Part shown: positions 1 to 5,558 of the stretch, piece after piece
Numbering within the stretch: position 1 is the first letter of the stretch
How the letters are laid out: every line of letters starts with the position of its first letter
From: Thermoplasmata archaeon
GTDB lineage: Archaea > Thermoplasmatota > Thermoplasmata > Thermoplasmatales > Thermoplasmataceae
Direction of reading: 5' to 3'
Length of the DNA: 5,558 nucleotides
Assembly: GCA_021835265.1 (NCBI GenBank)
Contig: JAKBQK010000578.1
Location: 1 to 5,558 of the forward strand
The notes under the pieces: model-generated
Told to the model about the DNA's origin: nothing
The model's database searches: none
What the model saw: only the letters and a program-made list of their open reading frames with translations
Made by a program: the position numbers and the translations under genes

Positions 1-2661
1 TCTAACAATAAAGAAGGCTTTTTATTTGCACCAAAAGCATTCTTCGAATTTCCTAATACATATATTGTTCCATTTGAGTTGGACTTGGCACCGAAGAATT
101 TTAGGTATGATAGGAATCTCTGGGGTCGTGGCTTCAATTGTGGAGTAGAGGTCGTGGGCGATGAAGATAAAAGGGATAAATTCGTCACGACAAATATCCC
201 CATATTCCGGCAAAGAAGAATGGTAACTAAAGAAACTCCAAAAATCACTTTCCATGAATTGACTGAAGAACCAATCACAAAGTTGGAACTGTTATTGAAT
301 GCAATGAATGAGTATGTTTCTGTTTGGAATCAAGAGGAAAAAAGTTACCGAAAGGAGTTTCCTAAATGGGATACAGAATTTAGGACGATGTTTAATTCAG
401 ATTTAGAAATATTTAAGGATGAAATTGATCGCTTTAATCTAGGAATTCAGGTATTAAAAGAAAATAAGGACATTTTAAACGCATTTATGCTTACAAATAG
501 AACTTTTGAGGAAGCTGGTAGGAGATCGCTAATAAAAAAAGACAGTTGGAGGTTATTCCAAGTAGTGTTTTTAGTATCACAAATACCTGACATAGAATGT
601 CTGGGAGATAAAACAAAGTCAGTAGAGAGGAGTCGAGACATAGTTGACATAATATACTATCCTACGGGAGGAGGGAAAACTGAAGCCTATCTCTCTGTCA
701 CCATTATGCAACTCTTTTTCGATAGGATTAGAGGCAAAAGTGCAGGAGTATCTGTATGGACAAGGTTTCCGTTAAGATTACTAACTCTTCAACAGATGCA
801 AAGATTCGCAGATATAGTTGGAACCGCTGAATTGGTAAGGCTTAGTCAAAGCGATAAAAGATTGAATGGGAAAAATGTGGATGGATTTGCAGTCGGTTAC
901 TTTGTAGGAAAAGGGTCTACTCCAAATGAAATCTACGAACCCACAAATGGAGAATACTCAGAGGATTCCCTAAATTGGAGTATTGCAAATGACGAAAATC
1001 TTAGACAAAGATGGAAAAAAATAGTAAGGTGCCCGTCTTGTCAAACATACAGCGTAAAGGTTGATTTTATTGTTGGTAGCCGGGAATTAATACATAGATG
1101 TGAAAATTCAACATGTTCTTTTCCCGACGGGAAGATTCCAGTATACATAGTTGATAATGAGATTTACAGGTTTTTACCAAGTGTCATGGTTGGGACCATA
1201 GATAAACTTGCCAGTATTGGAAACCAAAGAAAAATGGCTCTAGTCTTTGGTCAGGTAGATGGCAGATGCAGTGTACACGGTTACTATAAGATAAAGTGCT
1301 GTCAGAAGGATTGCAATAACTCAAAGTTTATTTTAGGTGCCCCGGAAGGCGTCAGTGCACCTACTTTATTTATTCAAGATGAACTTCATCTGTTAAAAGA
1401 GGGTCTTGGCACTTTCGACTCTCATTACGAAACTTTTCTTCAAAGACTATATCTCGAGTTCGGGCAAGATGATATGCTTAAAATTATTGCATCTACTGCG
1501 ACTATAGAGGCATACAATAGACAAGTGGAGCATCTTTATGGCAGGAAGAGAGCTAGAATATTCCCGGGATTTGGCCCGACATTAGGTACTTCCTTTTATA
1601 TTAATCTTGTTGACGTTTCTCAGAGAATTTATGTGGGAATTATACCTCATAACAAAACAATTTTCAATTCAATCCTTCAGTTAATTAGAATTTATCACGA
1701 AGTGATACAGGAATTGCAGAAGGCTGAAGGAATATCGAGCAATCCTTATGGTGGAATCATAGAACCAGACTCTAATAGTTGGAAGGAACTTTTGAACTAT
1801 TACGATGTTTCTTTAGTGTATTTTAATTCTGTTAGGGACTTAACTGGAATTCATAACGATTTAGACAATGCCATCAACCCTGAACTTGAATTCGAAAATA
1901 ATCATGCCCTTAGCGTAGCAGAATTAACAGGGAACACTACTACAGAAATTGTTTCCACAACATTGGAAAAATTGGAATCTCAAAAACCTGAAAATGAATC
2001 AGAAATTGATACAGTACTTGCGACGAATATGATTAGTCATGGTGTTGATGTTGATAGATTAAATGCAATGATTTTTTATGGCATGCCTAGACAGGTTGGA
2101 GAGTACATACAGTCATCTAGTAGAGTAGGAAGAAATCACTCCGGCATAGTCTTTAACTGCTTACACCCAGCAAGGGAGAGAGACCAAAGCAATTACCTTT
2201 ATTTCGAGAAGCAACACGAATTTCTTGGACACATGGTAGAACCTGTAGCAATTAACAGATGGTCTAAGTTTAGTTTGCAGAGAACATTACCTGGTCTGTT
2301 TATGTCAATACTTCTCCAAATAATAGCAAATAAAAATCCGGGAGTCAACCCCAACCTATGTTATAGGCACGAATTTGTAAGGAAAATGAAAATGAGCGGA
2401 GAAATTACTGCCAATGACTTTGTCCCTATTTTAGAGGGTGCATATTTGTCTTCTATGCAACCAGGCGTTGATTACAACTATTTCAAGGAAGAGATAAGAA
2501 CAAGAGTGAATGGTTTCTTAGACCAGATTTCCAATCCTATCGGCCTGTCTGGTTGGGTATCGGATGTATTGTTCCCAAAACCAATGAGCAGTTTGCGAGA
2601 CGTAGATGAGTCAATAGAGATTGAATTGGACGAGAGAGGGTCAAACTGGGGAAGATCATAG
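1..2661 (+). CDS. drmA: DISARM helicase DrmA, C-terminal 886 residues (5' end outside window)
   Basis: This is an ATP-dependent superfamily 2 helicase or translocase, the motor of the DISARM phage-defence complex. The frame is open from base 1, so the gene begins upstream. Family members are usually well over 1,100 residues, so roughly the first quarter is missing. Residues below are counted from base 1. A conserved pre-helicase block includes N166 and W183-R-L-F-Q187. Walker A is PTGGGKT (221-227). Motif Ia is TRFPLRLLTLQQ (254-265). An insertion before motif II holds two possible zinc clusters (C344, C347, C367, C372; then C423, H426, C433/C434, C438). Motif II is DELH (460-463) and motif III is STAT (498-501). 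The second RecA domain has ATNMISHGVDVD (674-685) and motif VI QSSSRVGR (704-711). The segment after motif VI, ending in LQRTLPGLF, also fits DrmA. No key helicase residue is missing. The neighbours drmB and drmC support the call. A generic DUF1998-linked repair helicase (MrfA-like) is less likely because of the insertion, the size and the PLD gene. Confidence 0.88.
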   Translation, partial: SNNKEGFLFAPKAFFEFPNTYIVPFELDLAPKNFRYDRNLWGRGFNCGVEVVGDEDKRDKFVTTNIPIFRQRRMVTKETPKITFHELTEEPITKLELLLNAMNEYVSVWNQEEKSYRKEFPKWDTEFRTMFNSDLEIFKDEIDRFNLGIQVLKENKDILNAFMLTNRTFEEAGRRSLIKKDSWRLFQVVFLVSQIPDIECLGDKTKSVERSRDIVDIIYYPTGGGKTEAYLSVTIMQLFFDRIRGKSAGVSVWTRFPLRLLTLQQMQRFADIVGTAELVRLSQSDKRLNGKNVDGFAVGYFVGKGSTPNEIYEPTNGEYSEDSLNWSIANDENLRQRWKKIVRCPSCQTYSVKVDFIVGSRELIHRCENSTCSFPDGKIPVYIVDNEIYRFLPSVMVGTIDKLASIGNQRKMALVFGQVDGRCSVHGYYKIKCCQKDCNNSKFILGAPEGVSAPTLFIQDELHLLKEGLGTFDSHYETFLQRLYLEFGQDDMLKIIASTATIEAYNRQVEHLYGRKRARIFPGFGPTLGTSFYINLVDVSQRIYVGIIPHNKTIFNSILQLIRIYHEVIQELQKAEGISSNPYGGIIEPDSNSWKELLNYYDVSLVYFNSVRDLTGIHNDLDNAINPELEFENNHALSVAELTGNTTTEIVSTTLEKLESQKPENESEIDTVLATNMISHGVDVDRLNAMIFYGMPRQVGEYIQSSSRVGRNHSGIVFNCLHPARERDQSNYLYFEKQHEFLGHMVEPVAINRWSKFSLQRTLPGLFMSILLQIIANKNPGVNPNLCYRHEFVRKMKMSGEITANDFVPILEGAYLSSMQPGVDYNYFKEEIRTRVNGFLDQISNPIGLSGWVSDVLFPKPMSSLRDVDESIEIELDERGSNWGRS

Positions 2662-2666
2662 GGAGG
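2661..2666 (+). promoter_or_regulatory. Ribosome binding site of drmB
   Basis: GGGAGG overlaps the last base of the drmA stop codon and lies 7 bases before the ATG at 2674. Its position selects 2674 over the out-of-frame ATG at 2669. The 12-base gap between the two genes implies one transcript. Confidence 0.8.
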
Positions 2667-2673
2667 TTATGGT

Positions 2674-4527
2674 ATGGTCAAGAAAATGACTCGGGGTAAA
2701 CAACAAGTAATGTTCAACTATCTTCCCGGCAAGGTATTTGATTTTGAAAAAGCAAGCGAGTTTGCTAAGGTTTCTTTCATACGTGGCGAACCCAATGTAG
2801 AATTGAATTTAGATTTGATACTAACGTCGATACAAAACCATGTGTCTGCTTGGGATGAAGATATGAGACCAGTACTAAACAATGCACTCACCAGAAAACA
2901 GAATCAGTTTGTATTGATAGAGCCAAGAAGCGTTGTTTCTGAGATGTTTCCACTTGTTCTTTGGTGCCAGAATTCTTCGTGTCTAAGAGTTTTCGATTAC
3001 AGCAGAAGTGATGTGAGACTTCCTAAAAAATGCCCTGCATGTGGTGAAAGAAAGCTAATTCAATTTAGATGGGTAAAAGTTCATAGATGTGGAGCTATAA
3101 AACCCCTCACACCTCCTTATTGTTCTCGATGCAAATCTTCGCACTATTTTTCATTTGACACAAGGGGGAGCCAAAAACTTAGAGATTTTATCTGGACATG
3201 CAGGAAATGTGGAATAAGTAGGGGCGTTTATGCAGGAAAATGCCCAGAGTGCAATTGGAAATCCAATATCGAGGGAGTTTCGAAACCAGAAAACATGGAT
3301 ATTGACGTTATTAGAGCCGCTAAGACTTATTATTCACACCATATAGTGCAATTAAATATTATAAAAAGAGAGCTTTCTGGTCTTATTAATACTAAAGAAT
3401 GGCCCCAGTTAGCTGCTTTAGTTTATCTTGGGGCATCAGAAGTAAATGGCAAAACACTATCTGAATTGACTTTTTCCATTAATAATACCTCCAAAAAAGA
3501 ATCCACTACTTTGTCTATGGAAGAAATAGAGGAACTTAAGAAAAAAGGGTATGGTGAAAATGCAATCTCTGAATACCTCAAGATGCGAGAAGATTTGTAT
3601 TCATCTCTGGAAAGTATTTCTAGACAGAATTCACCATCATCATTAGTCAAAAAGTTAGTTGAAAAAACAGGTTTAGAAATAGATTTGTGGGAGAAAGCTG
3701 GGCAAGAGATGTTAGAATCTGTGATTCCGATGGAAAAAGCTACATTGAAAGAGACCCCCTCCAAGAATCTCACCTTATTGCGTCTGGGCCTTAGGGATGT
3801 AACATTGATCGATGATTTTCCAATATTGCAGGCAACTTTTGGCTTCTCCCGAGTGGATTACAGCCCAAATAGGGCAATATTGAATAGTTTCCCACCAGAT
3901 TACGAGCACCATGGTAAATTCCCAATATTTGTGGATACTATCCAAGCAGATGCTATCTTTGTTAGACTTGATCCAAGGAAAGTATTGGATTGGTTGAGAG
4001 CAAATGGGGTCAAACCTCAAATTCCTAAAGGATCAGATAAAGACATTTCAGAGATGTCCTATTTTGTGAAGTTATTTGACGAAGAAATATTCACCCTTAA
4101 CTTCAAGAGTGATAAACCAGAAGCTAGGCTAGTTTTTGGTTTGCTTCATAGTTTGAGCCACATATTAGTCAAACAGGCAACTTTGCTTTGTGGTTTGGAG
4201 CAAACCGGCCTGTCAGAATATCTTCTCCCTAGAACACTAACAATAGGCATTTACAGTAATCATAGATTTGGTGCCACAATTGGGGCCCTTACCTCATTGT
4301 TTGAACAAGCTTTGAATAATTGGTTAGACCAAGTGTTATCTTCAAAAAGGTGTGTTTATGATCCAGTATGTGCAGATTCTGGAGCAAATTGCCACGCTTG
4401 CACGCACTTATCCGAAACAAGTTGTAAATTTTTTAATCTAAATCTCAGCAGGGCTTTCCTTTTTGGAGGACAAGATGTAGAATTAGGATATATCAGAACG
4501 GGCTTTATTGAGAAGGTTTTAACGTGA
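2674..4527 (+). CDS. drmB: DISARM protein DrmB (DUF1998, multi-zinc-ribbon)
   Basis: This is the probable partner of DrmA in the DISARM DNA-sensing complex, acting in the cytoplasm; no signal peptide or membrane segment is visible. It has 617 residues, complete, with a good ribosome binding site and ATG. The N-terminal third is rich in CxxC-type knuckles: C98/C103 with C120/C123, C139 with C150/C153, and C176/C179 with C190/C193, which suggests about three zinc ribbons. A charged, probably helical stretch lies at about 280-315. The conserved FGFSR block is at 389-393. The C-terminal DUF1998 region has HSLSH (H492, H496) and then the MZB-type cysteine cluster C560, C566, C573, C576 and C584, followed by a FNLNLSRAFLFGG block. 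It has no ATPase motifs, as expected for the family. The assignment rests on the DUF1998 signature plus its place between a DrmA-type helicase and a PLD protein. DUF1998 also occurs in MrfB and in helicase fusions, so the domain alone would not prove DISARM. Confidence 0.87.
   Translation: MVKKMTRGKQQVMFNYLPGKVFDFEKASEFAKVSFIRGEPNVELNLDLILTSIQNHVSAWDEDMRPVLNNALTRKQNQFVLIEPRSVVSEMFPLVLWCQNSSCLRVFDYSRSDVRLPKKCPACGERKLIQFRWVKVHRCGAIKPLTPPYCSRCKSSHYFSFDTRGSQKLRDFIWTCRKCGISRGVYAGKCPECNWKSNIEGVSKPENMDIDVIRAAKTYYSHHIVQLNIIKRELSGLINTKEWPQLAALVYLGASEVNGKTLSELTFSINNTSKKESTTLSMEEIEELKKKGYGENAISEYLKMREDLYSSLESISRQNSPSSLVKKLVEKTGLEIDLWEKAGQEMLESVIPMEKATLKETPSKNLTLLRLGLRDVTLIDDFPILQATFGFSRVDYSPNRAILNSFPPDYEHHGKFPIFVDTIQADAIFVRLDPRKVLDWLRANGVKPQIPKGSDKDISEMSYFVKLFDEEIFTLNFKSDKPEARLVFGLLHSLSHILVKQATLLCGLEQTGLSEYLLPRTLTIGIYSNHRFGATIGALTSLFEQALNNWLDQVLSSKRCVYDPVCADSGANCHACTHLSETSCKFFNLNLSRAFLFGGQDVELGYIRTGFIEKVLT
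4510..4516 (+). promoter_or_regulatory. Ribosome binding site of drmC, inside drmB
   Basis: GAGAAGG lies 7 bases before the GTG at 4524, inside the last codons of drmB. Together with the GTGA stop/start overlap it points to translational coupling of drmC to drmB and supports the GTG start. Confidence 0.65.
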
Positions 4528-5087
4528 GAGTAAGGGAAGATGTCGACAACCATAACGAAACAGGTGGAGAATTTGTTATCACCGCACCTTCTGAAATTTC
4601 CACTCATTTAACCTTCAAGCTTGGCGCTAGAACTACTTTAGGAGTCTTAATAGAACTAATCTCGGAATCTAAACATGAATTAATTATAGCATCGCCATTT
4701 ATACAAGCTAGTAAAGAGTTAGAAGATCCAATAATTTATGAGGCACTCTATTTGGCGATACGCCGAGATGTTAAAATTAATATTTTTACAACAGGTGTTG
4801 GCATAAAATTAATCTCTTCTGATCCTAACTTCAGAGACAAAAAAAACATAAAGTTTTTTAGACCAGAGGCAAATTTGGATAATGATTCAAAACTTGGATC
4901 TCATGCAAAATTTTGCATATCTGATGGTAAAAAGGCATATCTTGGGAGTGCCAATTTAACATGGCCAGGATTATATGGAAATCTAGAAATGGGGGTACTA
5001 TTAACAGGAGATCTTGCAAAGAAGGTCAAATCTTTCTGGGACTTGATTTTAGAAGAAGAGTTAGTAAAGGAAGTAAATGATTTTTGA
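4524..5087 (+). CDS. drmC: DISARM protein DrmC, phospholipase D-fold protein
   Basis: This is a 187-residue phospholipase D-superfamily protein, the third DISARM core component. PLD-fold enzymes of this kind in bacterial defence are usually treated as nucleases, but the substrate cannot be read from sequence. It has one canonical HKD motif: H127, K129 and D134, then GSAN (141-144), with the usual spacing HxKx4Dx6GSxN, followed by an acidic residue (E155) in the conserved GNLEMG stretch. The N-terminal half has the expected strand/helix pattern (ELIIASPFI at 52-60, KINIFTTG at 84-91) but no second HKD. The active site would therefore need a dimer, as in single-motif PLD nucleases, or one half is non-catalytic. 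The start is GTG and overlaps the drmB stop by four bases (GTGA). No later in-frame start would keep the first strand intact. It is fairly short for a DrmC. The PLD call is firm; the name drmC rests on context. Confidence 0.85.
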   Translation: MRVREDVDNHNETGGEFVITAPSEISTHLTFKLGARTTLGVLIELISESKHELIIASPFIQASKELEDPIIYEALYLAIRRDVKINIFTTGVGIKLISSDPNFRDKKNIKFFRPEANLDNDSKLGSHAKFCISDGKKAYLGSANLTWPGLYGNLEMGVLLTGDLAKKVKSFWDLILEEELVKEVNDF

Positions 5088-5093
5088 TAAGAA

Positions 5094-5099
5094 AAGGAG
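5094..5099 (+). promoter_or_regulatory. Possible ribosome binding site for the ORF after drmC
   Basis: AAGGAG lies 12 bases before the ATG at 5112. The spacing is longer than ideal, but the motif is good and falls in the short gap after drmC. It suggests that the following small ORF was, or is, the fourth gene of the operon. Confidence 0.4.
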
Positions 5100-5111
5100 A
5101 ATAATATAGTA

Positions 5112-5267
5112 ATGAATCACCAAGGGACAGCGAATCAAATTATCAAGGTATTCTCGGATATATATTTAAGTGAATTAGTTCCCTTCTCCATTTGGTTTTC
5201 ATATGGTAGCAACTTATGCAGGTCAGATTTTGAAGAAAAAATGAAAAAACGGACCAATTATTTCTAG
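5112..5267 (+). pseudogene. Possible truncated gamma-glutamylcyclotransferase-like gene (51 codons)
   Basis: An ATG 24 bases after drmC opens a 51-residue ORF ending in TAG. Residues 28-43 read WFSYGSNLCRSDFEEK. The YGSN segment preceded by a hydrophobic strand and followed by a charged helix matches the start of gamma-glutamylcyclotransferase (GGCT/AIG2-like) fold proteins, where it forms part of the substrate pocket. Those domains run beyond 100 residues and carry a catalytic glutamate further on; here translation ends just after the first helix. Poly-A runs (around 5236-5249) sit just before the stop and would be likely places for a frameshift. However, the two alternative frames also stop soon after (about 5302 and 5312) and show no clear continuation of the fold. 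It could be a decayed gene, a fragment left by a nearby insertion, or a chance ORF. The motif recognition is by eye and moderate. Confidence 0.4.
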
Positions 5268-5490
5268 GTTTGGGTTACGATTGGCAGGCGTTTCCGATAA
5301 TTGATTCCTAGCCATAAAAGACACGCGTAATAGTTACTGGATACTTTTGACATCAAACCTATTTTATTTAACTCAGATAGTTCATTTCTATGGACAATTA
5401 ACAACGTCCTTAATTTTCAATATATTTAAGACATTCTAAAAACAAAGGGTGGAAAATAACGTATTTCCCTCTAGATTTCTTAATTGTAAA
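5268..5490 (+). other. Intergenic region with no recognisable gene
   Basis: This stretch is AT-rich with frequent stops in all frames on both strands. The longest open stretch (+ strand, about 5305-5444) lacks a start codon supported by a ribosome binding site and resembles nothing I know. A perfect TTGACA at 5347-5352 has no matching -10 box at the usual spacing. The only structure I see is an inverted copy of part of the right-edge repeat, at 5336-5348. The sequence looks like decayed coding or mobile-element sequence. Confidence 0.5.
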
Positions 5491-5536
5491 TGGCAAGTGA
5501 ATTCTGTCCAATTATGGCAAACGAAAAGTATCCAGT
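5336..5536. repeat. 13-base inverted repeat, arms 5336-5348 and 5524-5536
   Basis: ACTGGATACTTTT at 5336-5348 is the exact reverse complement of AAAAGTATCCAGT at 5524-5536, about 175 bases away. The right arm lies inside the second unit of the 24-base direct-repeat array. The left arm is therefore an inverted partial copy of that unit. The arms are too far apart for a terminator hairpin; paired transposon-end or protein-binding sites fit better. Confidence 0.7.
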
Positions 5537-5558
5537 TCTGGCAATTGAAAAATAGCCA
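5491..5558. repeat. Tandem 24-base imperfect direct repeats (two full units and a cut third)
   Basis: Units begin at 5491, 5515 and 5539, each with TGGCAA, and lie head to tail with no spacer. The third is cut by the window edge after 20 bases. Units 1 and 2 match at 16 of 24 positions, units 2 and 3 at 16 of 20, and units 1 and 3 at 14 of 20. The constant parts are TGGCAA at positions 1-6, GAA at 9-11 and CCA at 18-20, suggesting a bipartite protein-binding site. The absence of spacers excludes a CRISPR array. More units may follow beyond the window. Confidence 0.7.
5491..5558. mobile_element. Possible end of an IS21-family insertion sequence
   Basis: IS21-family elements carry several short repeats at their ends, direct within an end and inverted between ends, bound by the transposase. 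The TGGCAA-N-TGAAAA-type units with CCAGTT blocks look like such ends in low-GC Gram-positives. No transposase (istA/istB) is in the window, the outer terminus cannot be fixed, and no target duplication is visible. The call is inference. Plasmid-type iterons or operator repeats of a downstream gene are the alternatives. Confidence 0.3.

Noticed and set aside
79..81. TTG as the start codon of the helicase gene
   Set aside because: The same frame is open back to base 1 with plausible protein sequence, there is no ribosome binding site before 79, and the family has a much longer N-terminal part. The gene is cut by the window edge.
2669..2671. ATG at 2669 as the drmB start
   Set aside because: It is out of frame with drmB and only 2 bases from the GGGAGG motif. 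The ATG at 2674 has correct spacing and frame.
1..4527. MrfAB-type mitomycin repair pair instead of DISARM
   Set aside because: MrfAB also pairs a helicase with DUF1998, but this helicase has DrmA-type flanking blocks and a large zinc-bearing insertion, and a PLD gene follows in overlap, as in DISARM.
22..4607. Minus-strand ORFs of 67-116 codons (22-255, 447-650, 3423-3773, 3775-4020, 4356-4607)
   Set aside because: All lie antisense to drmA, drmB or the drmB/drmC junction and have no recognisable motifs. They are shadows of the real coding frames.
5232..5315. A single frameshift restoring a full GGCT-like gene
   Set aside because: Moving to either other frame after the poly-A run gives only about 15-25 more codons before a stop and no recognisable GGCT continuation.
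5347..5375. A promoter based on the perfect TTGACA at 5347-5352
   Set aside because: No -10-like hexamer lies 16-18 bases downstream, no gene follows in the window, and the TTGACA is part of the inverted repeat copy.
5491..5558. CRISPR array
   Set aside because: The 24-base units are directly adjacent and imperfect, with no unique spacers between them.

Overview
The window is AT-rich. Its genes lie on the + strand, packed tightly, with strong GGAGG-type ribosome binding sites. This suggests a low-GC Gram-positive (Firmicutes-like) bacterium, but nothing here identifies the species.

Positions 1-5087 hold three consecutive genes that I read as the core of a DISARM phage-defence operon, drmA-drmB-drmC. 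drmA is cut by the left edge of the window: its frame is open from base 1, and 886 C-terminal residues are visible. It encodes a superfamily 2 helicase with intact ATPase motifs and the flanking signatures of the DrmA family. drmB starts 12 bases after the drmA stop and encodes a 617-residue protein with several zinc ribbons and a C-terminal DUF1998 (MZB-type) cysteine cluster. drmC overlaps drmB by four bases (GTGA) and encodes a short phospholipase D-fold protein with one complete HKD motif. In described DISARM systems DrmA and DrmB form a DNA-engaging complex that acts on incoming phage DNA. A DNA methyltransferase marks host DNA as self. No methyltransferase is visible here; if there is one, it lies outside the window.

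Downstream of drmC the character changes. A 51-codon ORF at 5112-5267, with a plausible ribosome binding site, carries a YGSN motif like that of gamma-glutamylcyclotransferase-fold proteins. It stops where such a domain would only be starting, so it is probably a truncated or decayed gene. No gene is visible from 5268 to the end. The last 68 bases are a head-to-tail array of 24-base repeats (two full units and a third cut by the window edge). A 13-base segment of unit 2 has an exact inverted copy at 5336-5348. This resembles the multiple terminal repeats of IS21-family insertion sequences and suggests a mobile element starts at or beyond the right edge. The picture is an intact (as far as seen) DISARM core next to a degraded, probably mobile-element-disturbed flank.
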